This document shows, in pieces, positions 1-6,721 of a stretch of 32,404 nucleotides of DNA. The stretch lies in NCBI GenBank assembly GCA_937877595.1, contig CALFIY010000072.1, positions 1-32,404 on the forward strand, written 5' to 3'. The stretch comes from an uncultured Prevotella sp. (lineage in GTDB: Bacteria > Bacteroidota > Bacteroidia > Bacteroidales > Bacteroidaceae). How positions within the stretch are numbered: position 1 is the first letter of the stretch; each line of letters begins with the position of its first letter. The translations under genes and the position numbers were made by a program. Below the pieces are notes generated by a model. The model was not told the origin of the DNA, searched no databases, and was given only the letters and a program-made list of their open reading frames with translations.

Positions 1-52
1 GCCGGTTACACGCTTTCCAGGCGTGCCTCTTCAACCACTCGAGCACCTCTCC
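1..52 (-). tRNA. tRNA-Ser(GGA), 5' part, cut by window edge
   Basis: Read on the minus strand from 52 downward, the sequence opens with GGAGAGGTGCTCGAGTGG, a typical acceptor and D-arm start for a class II (serine) tRNA. It then shows a five-pair anticodon stem (CACGC/GCGTG) around the loop CTGGAAA, giving anticodon GGA, which reads UCC and UCU. The variable arm begins at the window edge; the T arm and 3' end lie outside. A promoter-like TACTTTTG lies about 20 bases upstream (72-79). Confidence 0.92.
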
Positions 53-63
53 TAAATGAAATA

Positions 64-110
64 AGCGACTGCAAAAGTATTGATTTTCTATCAATAACAA
101 TGCAATCGCT
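64..110. terminator. Nested imperfect hairpin between tRNA-Ser and the 138-995 gene
   Basis: Three nested complementary blocks are visible: AGCGA (64-68) with TCGCT (106-110), TGC (70-72) with GCA (102-104), and TATTGAT (78-84) with ATCAATA (90-96) around a five-base loop. On the minus strand the structure is followed by TATTTCATTT, so it could end transcription of the three-gene unit upstream. It also contains the likely tRNA promoter element. Assigning it as a terminator is inference. Confidence 0.45.
72..79 (-). promoter_or_regulatory. Probable -7 element of the tRNA-Ser promoter
   Basis: The minus strand reads TACTTTTG, matching the Bacteroidetes TAnnTTTG element, about 20 bases before the first base of the tRNA. 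I could not find a clear TTTG -33 box at the usual spacing. Confidence 0.5.
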
Positions 111-137
111 TGTTTTGTTTATAATTCTTTAACGCTA

Positions 138-995
138 TCAGCGCAGTTTGGCCAGTTGATTGAGTTCTTTTGCACACTGCGTAACGGCCTGCCAGTCGGC
201 AGAGGCAACAAGTTGGGCAAGGCGGTCAATGCCAGATGCCACTTCCTGTTCTATCTGTTTGCCCTCGGCAGTGGTGACGTTGGCGCTGAAGTGTATCGTC
301 TCGTAAAGTTGCGTTACTGCCTTCTTGGCCTGCGGGTCAGTGATTTGGCGCGCAAGTCTGTCGACACGCTGACTGTTGTCTGCGATATAGGCATGCTGCC
401 GGGCCTGCTCTGCAAGATCGGCCGCCGTACTCTGGTTTGCCGTATGATGAACGAACAAACGTATGGCATAGAATACGAACACAAGCAGATATACAGTGAG
501 CACTATCGTTGTGTAGTGGTCGGCAAGGAAGGAACTCTGCTGCGTTACTGTGTCTGTGGCAGAGCCAACGGTCTCGTTGACTACAGTGCCGAGGCTGTCG
601 GTAGAAAGGTTGCCGATGCTGTCGGGCAACGCCTGCTGCACAGCGCCTGTGATGTTGCTGACGATGCTGTTCACCTTGTCGCTGGTAGCCTGCACCATTT
701 CTGTGGCACGGCGCAACACCATTCCGTAATATATTGCCACAACACTGAGCACAGTCTGCACAGCAAAATAAGACAGGCAAACATAATTTGTGGTGAGGCT
801 ATACACTTCGTCGCTGTCTTGCGGCACTCGGAAGATAGCCACGCAAGCCACGACAAATGAGAACATACAGAATCCATATGACATCCATTCTACAGCGCCG
901 CGTGTCTCTGCATCGGTCCACGCAAAGAAAAGGATGTTGAGCACGATGAGCACAAGCAGCATCAGTGCTGAGGCGGTGATTTTACTAAATCTCAT
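138..995 (-). CDS. Multi-pass membrane protein of unknown function (third gene of the SPFH module)
   Basis: This 285-residue protein has no family I recognise. It starts at an ATG with MRFSK and has four likely membrane segments (about residues 7-27, 36-55, 73-92 and 163-183). Between the third and fourth is a region rich in S, T, V and N (about 97-160). After the fourth is a soluble, mostly helical tail of about 100 residues. It lies 12 bases downstream of the SPFH gene on the same strand and is almost certainly co-transcribed with it and with the zinc-ribbon gene before it. Placement suggests a membrane partner of the SPFH protein, perhaps comparable in position to YdjH in the Bacillus subtilis ydjGHI operon, but I see no sequence evidence for homology. 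Confidence 0.8.
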   Translation of the reverse strand: MRFSKITASALMLLVLIVLNILFFAWTDAETRGAVEWMSYGFCMFSFVVACVAIFRVPQDSDEVYSLTTNYVCLSYFAVQTVLSVVAIYYGMVLRRATEMVQATSDKVNSIVSNITGAVQQALPDSIGNLSTDSLGTVVNETVGSATDTVTQQSSFLADHYTTIVLTVYLLVFVFYAIRLFVHHTANQSTAADLAEQARQHAYIADNSQRVDRLARQITDPQAKKAVTQLYETIHFSANVTTAEGKQIEQEVASGIDRLAQLVASADWQAVTQCAKELNQLAKLR

Positions 996-1007
996 AGTTG
1001 TCTCGAA

Positions 1008-2213
1008 TTACATTGTTGGTGGTGTTGGCGGTGTTGGGGGAGCCGACGGCGTAGGCCGGGCGAAGAGTTGCTGCAATTCGGGCACGCTACTGGCTGCTGC
1101 CCACTGTGGCATGCCCTCACGCCAAACTAATGTGTTGGGCGTCAACTGTCCCGTCGGGACATACTGTGCCAACTGCTGCATTGGCATTGGGCCCACCTGC
1201 TGATTGTTCAGATAAATGTAGAACTGCATCATGGGGGGCGGTGCTGCGGCGGGCTGTGCATACTGCTGCGGCTGCTGTTGCATCATGGGCTGACCCATCA
1301 TCTGCTGGCCCATACCGAAGAACGAGCCTGCGGCAGCCATACCCATGCCAATGCCTGCGCCAATACCTGCGGTGCCCTGGTTGGCAGCCATTGTCTTCAT
1401 AATATCAACCTGCTGCTGAGCAGCCCACTTGTCGCCAAGGATGTCCATCACTTCAGAGTCGGCAGAGGCATTGCCAAGTTTGGCTTCATAGGCGCGACGA
1501 ACTTCGTCGTCCATGTCAACTTCGATCTTGGAAATGGAGAAGTTGTCCAGTTTGACACCATAGTCGGACATTATCTCTGCTATGATCGGCGTGATGATGT
1601 TCGACAACTCGCGCTGCTTGCTCTGTATGCCCAGTATCTCGCCTTCACGCTCATTGAGCGCAGTGACAAGTTCGGTCACTATTGTTTCGAGGAACTCGTG
1701 CTTGAAGTAGTCTTCTATCTCCTCAGGGCCGAACGACGGCATATTGTTGCCTATCAGTTTACTGAGGAACTTGGGGCCATCCTCAACACTCACCTTATAG
1801 GCACCGCGAGCGAACACCTTGGTGGCCACGCGCAACTTCTTGTCGCGCACCTGCATTTCTCCGGAAGCCCACAGCATTTCCTGGCTGATGGCTGTACGCA
1901 CGAAGAATACACGGCAACGGAATGTGCTGATGCCGCCAGTGAAGGCATTGCGTATACGGCTGATGAACGGATAGTTCTCCGTGGTCAACTGATAGCGTCC
2001 GCTCTCCTTGAACACCTGCTGTATCTGGCCGTTCTTTACGAAGATGGCCTGCTCGCCAGGATTTACAGTAAGGATGGTATTGGTGTTGAAGTCCTCGTCG
2101 GGATGGAGCGATATCATCTCGCCCGCAGAGCCTACATTTTGTAACGACTCGGCCCAATTCTTCTGACCGCCGACGTAGTTGGCTTCTTTAGGGTCTTTCT
2201 TGAAAAATCCCAT
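1008..2213 (-). CDS. SPFH (band 7) protein with C-terminal GYF_2 domain, YdjI-like
   Basis: The 401-residue protein has an SPFH/YdjI-type core over about residues 40-260, including the segments LTVNPGEQAIFVKNGQ and DEVRRAYEAKLG. A Gly/Met-rich linker (GIGAGIGMGMAAAG) and a Gln/Pro-rich stretch follow, then a GYF_2 domain at about 331-384 (FYIYLNNQQVGPM ... LVWREGMPQW). The tail is a short Pro/Thr-rich end. SPFH proteins of this group are soluble oligomers that sit at the membrane; YdjI of Bacillus subtilis works with PspA. I chose ATG at 2213 (MGFFKK) rather than the TTG two codons upstream. It is the middle gene of a three-gene unit. Exact function is unknown. GYF_2 domains are expected to bind proline-rich peptides, and the upstream gene product carries such repeats. 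Confidence 0.85.
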   Translation of the reverse strand: MGFFKKDPKEANYVGGQKNWAESLQNVGSAGEMISLHPDEDFNTNTILTVNPGEQAIFVKNGQIQQVFKESGRYQLTTENYPFISRIRNAFTGGISTFRCRVFFVRTAISQEMLWASGEMQVRDKKLRVATKVFARGAYKVSVEDGPKFLSKLIGNNMPSFGPEEIEDYFKHEFLETIVTELVTALNEREGEILGIQSKQRELSNIITPIIAEIMSDYGVKLDNFSISKIEVDMDDEVRRAYEAKLGNASADSEVMDILGDKWAAQQQVDIMKTMAANQGTAGIGAGIGMGMAAAGSFFGMGQQMMGQPMMQQQPQQYAQPAAAPPPMMQFYIYLNNQQVGPMPMQQLAQYVPTGQLTPNTLVWREGMPQWAAASSVPELQQLFARPTPSAPPTPPTPPTM

Positions 2214-2236
2214 AGTCAATTTGTTTTATGTGTTAC

Positions 2237-2300
2237 GCAGCGCATGCTGCAATTATGAATTAGGAATTACGAATTGTGAATTAGGGAACGGGGAATTCAG
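2237..2300. repeat. Small hairpin plus GAATTA-type short repeats between two genes
   Basis: A perfect GCAGC/GCTGC dyad with a four-base loop (2237-2250) is followed by degenerate repeats of the form GAATTA, GGAATTA, CGAATTG, GAATTA (about 2251-2286) that run into the 3' end of the zinc-ribbon gene. The repeats are irregular in spacing. They could be a remnant of slippage or an mRNA element between the first and second genes of the operon. Confidence 0.45.
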
Positions 2301-3570
2301 GAACCTCATAGGTGAGGTTGAGGTGCAGATTGCTTTGTGCAGACTGACGCTTGTGCTCCTGGAATTCCGTCCAGCGGTTGCGGAACTTCTTGCGGATGAT
2401 GCGGTTAACGATAGCACGTATTATAGCATCGATACTGCCCGTAATCAGGTAAATAAGTCCGTATAGCAGAACACCAAGGAAGTAACCCAGTATGCCGAGT
2501 ATCACCAGAGTGATAACACCGCTCCAGAACGAATTGTTGAATGCCGCAATGACAATGCCGATAAGGATTAGCGCAATGACACCCATCACAATCCATGTCA
2601 CAGGTTTCATGCTGGTATACTTCGGCTGTTCGTGGAAGAGTTCGGCTGTTGGTATGCCGCCGAGGTTAAACCACCAGTTGTCGCCACTTGCCGTTCCGAT
2701 GAACGTATATTCCTGTCCGTTGTACTCAACAACTTCTTCGACTACCGGCAAGCAGTAGTAGACAGGAGTAGGAGGATATGAGCCGATGTCAGTATGCGAG
2801 AACTCGTAGCGGTTTTCCGAAGCAGACTGCTCACGGGCTATAACTTCTGTGTCGCGGATGTCGTCGCTATTGAAATTGACCATTTCCTGCGTGTTGAAGT
2901 GAGTCTCATAGTCCTCAAGCAGCATGTAAGGAGTGTCGCAGAGGCGCTCAAAGAAGTCGCGGCCGTACTTACACATCGGGAAAATGGCACGCTCCTTGGC
3001 CTGGCCGTACTCACGGGCCCAGAAGTACTTGCGCTTGATGCTGACAACCTTCAGATTGTCGAAGATGTCAATGTCGCCATGCTCCATGAGCCACTGCATA
3101 AAGTACTCATGGTATTTCTCCTTAGTAACGGTAAACTTGGCCAGTCGCTCAATGAGTACATTATCATCGAAGTCGCTGTTGCCGCCATTAAGGCGCACAG
3201 ACTCCTTACAGTAGCGGCAATAAGCCCAACTGGAACTGATAATATCTTTCGGTCCGAGCGGATTGCGGCAGTTAGGACAGTCAAGTTTCTGAACAGTAAG
3301 CCCTACCTGAGGAGCAGTAGACTGCTGCTGAGGCTGCTGGGCAGCATACTGAGGCTGTTGTGGCGCTCCATAGGGTGCTCCCTGAGGTGCGTAATATCCT
3401 GGCTGTGGCGGAACCGCGCCGCCTACTGGCGGAGGTACTGCGCCCGGTGCTGTCGGCGGAACCGCGCCGCCTACTGGCGGAGGTACTGCGCCTGGGGCTG
3501 TTGGCGGAACTGCACCGCCCACTGAGGGAGGTACTGCAGAATTGCTCTGCGAATAGTTTTCGTTCTCCAT
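2281..3570 (-). CDS. Proline-rich zinc-ribbon membrane protein (first gene of the SPFH module)
   Basis: The protein has 429 residues. Residues about 13-57 are a proline-rich tract built from a 16-residue repeat (AVPPTAPGAVPPPVGG), followed by a Gln/Pro/Tyr-rich spacer. A zinc ribbon follows with C98xxC101 and C118xxC121. A soluble middle part of about 200 residues matches no family I know. Two adjacent membrane segments (about 324-343 and 350-376) and a basic C-terminal tail end the protein. With the zinc ribbon cytoplasmic, this resembles YdjG of Bacillus subtilis in architecture (zinc ribbon plus two membrane helices); that comparison is inference. It leads the three-gene operon and has a TACCTTTG promoter element upstream. 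Start is ATG (MENENY). Likely role: membrane anchor or sensor for the SPFH protein. Confidence 0.82.
   Translation of the reverse strand: MENENYSQSNSAVPPSVGGAVPPTAPGAVPPPVGGAVPPTAPGAVPPPVGGAVPPQPGYYAPQGAPYGAPQQPQYAAQQPQQQSTAPQVGLTVQKLDCPNCRNPLGPKDIISSSWAYCRYCKESVRLNGGNSDFDDNVLIERLAKFTVTKEKYHEYFMQWLMEHGDIDIFDNLKVVSIKRKYFWAREYGQAKERAIFPMCKYGRDFFERLCDTPYMLLEDYETHFNTQEMVNFNSDDIRDTEVIAREQSASENRYEFSHTDIGSYPPTPVYYCLPVVEEVVEYNGQEYTFIGTASGDNWWFNLGGIPTAELFHEQPKYTSMKPVTWIVMGVIALILIGIVIAAFNNSFWSGVITLVILGILGYFLGVLLYGLIYLITGSIDAIIRAIVNRIIRKKFRNRWTEFQEHKRQSAQSNLHLNLTYEVPEFPVP
3407..3537 (-). repeat. 48-bp in-frame tandem repeat encoding the proline-rich tract
   Basis: Copies begin at 3407, 3455 and 3503, exactly 48 bases apart; the third is partial and more diverged (ends about 3537). 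The first two differ at only a few positions. Each full copy encodes 16 residues with alternating VPP, APG and PPPVGG. The unit length is a multiple of three, so copy-number change would keep the reading frame. Confidence 0.9.
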
Positions 3571-3603
3571 AATATAATTGTTTTACGTTAAAAGTTCTGT
3601 TTT

Positions 3604-3667
3604 ATTGCTCTGAGCACAAAGGTATGTTTTTTTGGAGTTAACGTATTGCATTGCAACTCAGAGCAAT
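3604..3667. promoter_or_regulatory. Promoter bracketed by an 11-bp perfect inverted repeat
   Basis: ATTGCTCTGAG (3604-3614) and its exact complement CTCAGAGCAAT (3657-3667) flank 42 bases. Between them, on the minus strand, lies TACCTTTG (3617-3624), the likely -7 element for the three-gene module that starts at 3570. No clear TTTG box is found at the usual spacing. The match extends outward by about four T/A pairs if one bulged base is allowed. This could be an operator pair or a cruciform; that reading is inference. Confidence 0.6.
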
Positions 3668-3761
3668 TAAAATTATAACAACTTTTCAAAAAAAAAAACA
3701 CTTGTTAACCCTTAAAATATCCGATTCTTCGCGCTTATAACAAGAATACGCATCCTATTTT

Positions 3762-3793
3762 TTTGCACGTTAGGAAAAAATAAAGTAATTTTG
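3762..3793 (+). promoter_or_regulatory. Promoter of the M6 protease / asparaginase unit
   Basis: TTTG (3762-3765) is separated by 20 bases from TAATTTTG (3786-3793). This matches the Bacteroidetes TTTG / TAnnTTTG layout and lies 31 bases before the ATG at 3825. Confidence 0.7.
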
Positions 3794-3824
3794 CCGCGCA
3801 AACATATCATATATTAATAGGTAC

Positions 3825-5654
3825 ATGAAGAGACAACTTGCAACGATATTGGCATTTTTTGCTGTGAGCAGCATTACGTGGGGAGCAAAGGCTCTGCCCG
3901 GATTGCAGAAGTATGTACAACCCGACGGGAGCGTAATTGCCGCAGAACTGATAGGCGACGAGCACCACCACTGGCTTCAGACTGCCGACGGTGTGCTGCT
4001 TGTAAACACCCACGGAGCATGCTATGTGGCGAGCATAGCAGACGACGGCTCTCTGCAGGCTACGAACATTCTTGCGCACCAAATGCCGCAACGCACAAAG
4101 GCTGAGACGGCCGCCGCGATGAGACAGCAAGAGAGGATGGCACTTTGGACGGAACGAGGCAGGAGTCTTGCCGCTGAAGCCATGCGCCGCGAGCCTGCAA
4201 TAGGCACTGACGCCACTGCTCCATACCTGCCTCACACTGACTCGCCACGTGTGCTGATAATTCTGGCAGAATATCCCGATCAGCAATTTACTGTTGCCAA
4301 CCCCATTGCCTCTTTTGAGCAGTATTTCAACGGTGATACGCAAGTAGACCTCGGCCAGAGCGAGAACCGCAACGCCATGAGCGTAAAGAAATACTTTGAA
4401 GGCTCCAGCATGGGGCAATTCTCTCCCCAGTTTGACATTGTCGGCCCGGTAATGCTGTCCGACAACATGGCTGTCTACGGCAACAGCGACAACCTGTCAC
4501 TGCTGGGCCGCCACGCATGTGAGGCAGTAAAATCACAAATAGACGATTTCGACTTCAGTATCTACGACAACGACGGCGACGGAAAGGCAGAACTGGTTTG
4601 CATCATCTACGCAGGATACGGAGAAAACGAAGGCGGCGCAACGGAAACGATGTGGGCAAAGGCACAGCGCGTGGGCTATGCTGTCAACGATACGATAAGC
4701 ATCAACCGCTTCTGTTGCAGCAGCGAACTGGCATTTGCGCCAAGTACGTATACTGCATACAATATCAGCCCGTGGCCATGGATTAACGGCATCGGCGTGT
4801 TCTGCCATGAGTTCTCCCATTGTCTCGGACTGCCCGACCTATACCCGCAGACGGCAGCATCGCGCAGCGTGAACAACCAGAATATGGAAGACTGGTCGTT
4901 GATGGACGGCGGCCTGTACTTGAATAACGGATTTGCGCCATGCGCCTACAACGCATGGGAACAAGAAGTGATGGGCTGGACAGAGATAACGGCAATCAGC
5001 GAGCCACTCCAGTCGGTGAGCATATTGCCTGTGCTGGAAGGCGGAGAAGCATATAAAATCGTAAATCCTGCCAACGACAACGAGTTTATAGTGATGGAAA
5101 ACATACAGCGGCGAGGATATAACAGCCGCGCACGCGGGCACGGACTTCTGGTGTATCATATTGACTATGCGAGCAGCAGTGTCAACATGAACGACAGTCC
5201 TAACAACATCGCCGGACATCCGCGCGTGGCCGTGGTGCCTGCCGACTCGCTTGTAATATCATATTATCAGGTGACAGGACGTGGATACAACGGCACGTAC
5301 TCTGCTACAGAACACATCACGAGCGAAGGCGGCGACCCGTTCCCAGGCACCAGCAACATCACGCAACTTACCGACAGCATGCACCGTCCGAATTTCCTTT
5401 TCTACACTAATGCCGAAACCGGCGACAGCATAGAATACTGCCTTACAGGCATAGCAGAAGATACGGAGACGGGCATCGTTACATTCTCCATCACCAAGGG
5501 GGACGGCAGCGAGACTGCCATCGCAGCACCGCGCGCAGAATATACTGCCGTGAGGGATGACGATGCCGTATTCACTCTTGACGGACGTCGCATATCCGCA
5601 GCCAACAGGCAGCGTGGAATATACGTAAAAAGAAACAAGAAAATCATTGAATAA
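3825..5654 (+). CDS. Secreted M6-family metalloprotease
   Basis: The 609-residue protein begins with a signal peptide (MKRQLATILAFFAVSSITWG, cleavage near residue 20). The catalytic domain carries the zinc motif H328EFSHCLGLPD, the HExxHxxGxxD form of metzincin-like clan MA proteases of the M6 (immune inhibitor A) type, followed by a likely Met-turn (WSLMDGG). A beta-rich region follows (about 400-560). The last 30 residues (LDGRRIS ... RGIYVKRNKKIIE) resemble the tail of the CotH protein in this window and may be a short sorting or anchoring signal. It probably degrades extracellular proteins or peptides. The stop codon overlaps the start of the asparaginase gene by 8 bases, so the two are likely translated together. 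Confidence 0.88.
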   Translation: MKRQLATILAFFAVSSITWGAKALPGLQKYVQPDGSVIAAELIGDEHHHWLQTADGVLLVNTHGACYVASIADDGSLQATNILAHQMPQRTKAETAAAMRQQERMALWTERGRSLAAEAMRREPAIGTDATAPYLPHTDSPRVLIILAEYPDQQFTVANPIASFEQYFNGDTQVDLGQSENRNAMSVKKYFEGSSMGQFSPQFDIVGPVMLSDNMAVYGNSDNLSLLGRHACEAVKSQIDDFDFSIYDNDGDGKAELVCIIYAGYGENEGGATETMWAKAQRVGYAVNDTISINRFCCSSELAFAPSTYTAYNISPWPWINGIGVFCHEFSHCLGLPDLYPQTAASRSVNNQNMEDWSLMDGGLYLNNGFAPCAYNAWEQEVMGWTEITAISEPLQSVSILPVLEGGEAYKIVNPANDNEFIVMENIQRRGYNSRARGHGLLVYHIDYASSSVNMNDSPNNIAGHPRVAVVPADSLVISYYQVTGRGYNGTYSATEHITSEGGDPFPGTSNITQLTDSMHRPNFLFYTNAETGDSIEYCLTGIAEDTETGIVTFSITKGDGSETAIAAPRAEYTAVRDDDAVFTLDGRRISAANRQRGIYVKRNKKIIE

Positions 5655-6678
5655 GGTACTACTTGTCTACACTGGCGGCACCATTGGGATGATCCGCAAC
5701 CCACAGACTGGTGCCCTGGAGCCTTTCAACTTTGCGCACTTGCTGCATAACGTGCCGGAATTGAAGCAATTCGACATGCATATTGACACGTTTCAGTTCC
5801 AGCCGCCCATTGACTCCAGCGATATGTCGCCGGCACGATGGACAGAACTGAGCCACGTCATCAGCGATAACTACGCAGAATATGACGGCTTCGTCGTGCT
5901 GCACGGCACAGACACGATGGCATATACAGCATCAGCACTGAGTTACATGCTGGAGAATCTTACAAAGCCTGTAATCTTTACAGGCTCACAGTTGCCTATT
6001 GGCCAGTTGCGCACCGACGGCAAGGAAAATCTGATAACGTCTATCGAGATAGCAGCAGCAAAGGATGCCGACGGGCACGCCAAGGTTCCTGAGGTCGGTA
6101 TCTATTTTAACGGCCGACTCTTGCGCGGCAACCGCACTACGAAACAAAGTGCCGACGAGTTTAACGCTTTCGAATCGTTCAACTATCCACATCTGGTCGA
6201 TGCAGGAGTGAACATCACATACCACACGCAGCGGATGTTGCAGCCTAAGTGGGACAAGCCCATGCGCCCACACTTCAGACTTGACAACAACGTGATAATC
6301 TTCTCATTGTTCCCTGGCATACGCGAAGACCTTGTTCGCCACATCATTGCCACGCCAAATCTGCGCAGCATCGTGATGCGTACATTCGGCTCGGGCAATG
6401 CGCCCCGGCGGCCATGGGTGATACATGCCTTGCGAGAGGCTACGCGCCAGGGAAAAGTGATTGTCAACATCAGCCAGTGCATGCAGGGCTGCGTGGAAAT
6501 GAGCCGCTACGGCACTGGCTACCAACTGCAGGAAGCAGGCGTGGTGAGTGGCTACGACTCTACGGTGGAGAGCGCCGTTACAAAACTCATGTTCCTACAG
6601 TCGCACTTCAGCGACGCGGAAGAAATTCGCCGCAAGATGAACGAAAGCATCCGCGGCGAAATAAGCGTAAATATTTAG
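5647..6678 (+). CDS. ansA: Type I L-asparaginase, TTG start
   Basis: The protein has 343 residues, close to the family length. The N-terminal active-site strand TGGTIGM holds nucleophile T12, and HGTDTMAYTAS holds T88 and D89, both as in E. coli AnsA; DSSDM and RGNRTTK are also conserved. It hydrolyses asparagine to aspartate and ammonia. No signal peptide is seen, so it is probably cytoplasmic. The start is forced: an in-frame stop lies at 5626, no ATG follows before the active-site motif, and the only plausible initiator is TTG at 5647, inside the last codons of the protease gene. Translation is therefore probably coupled to the protease. The next ATG (codon 15) would remove the catalytic threonine. 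Confidence 0.93.
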   Translation: MNKVLLVYTGGTIGMIRNPQTGALEPFNFAHLLHNVPELKQFDMHIDTFQFQPPIDSSDMSPARWTELSHVISDNYAEYDGFVVLHGTDTMAYTASALSYMLENLTKPVIFTGSQLPIGQLRTDGKENLITSIEIAAAKDADGHAKVPEVGIYFNGRLLRGNRTTKQSADEFNAFESFNYPHLVDAGVNITYHTQRMLQPKWDKPMRPHFRLDNNVIIFSLFPGIREDLVRHIIATPNLRSIVMRTFGSGNAPRRPWVIHALREATRQGKVIVNISQCMQGCVEMSRYGTGYQLQEAGVVSGYDSTVESAVTKLMFLQSHFSDAEEIRRKMNESIRGEISVNI

Positions 6679-6687
6679 TCTTAATAT

Positions 6688-6720
6688 AATTTCGGCCAGT
6701 CTGACAGACTGGCCGAAATT
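6688..6720. terminator. Bidirectional terminator between ansA and the GH105 gene
   Basis: A perfect 15-bp inverted repeat (AATTTCGGCCAGTCT, loop GAC, then its complement) fills the gap between two convergent genes. The outer A/T pairs give a short T run on either strand, so it can serve both ansA and the opposite gene, whose stop codon lies directly beside it. Confidence 0.85.
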
Positions 6721-6721
6721 T

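Noticed and set aside
1278..2144. Open frame of 288 codons opposite the SPFH gene
   Set aside because: It is a shadow of the coding strand; the translation shows no recognisable domain and the opposite strand has a strong family match.
2214..2219. TTG start two codons before the SPFH ATG
   Set aside because: The ATG at 2213 gives MGFFKK, the usual beginning for this family, and no signal favours the TTG.
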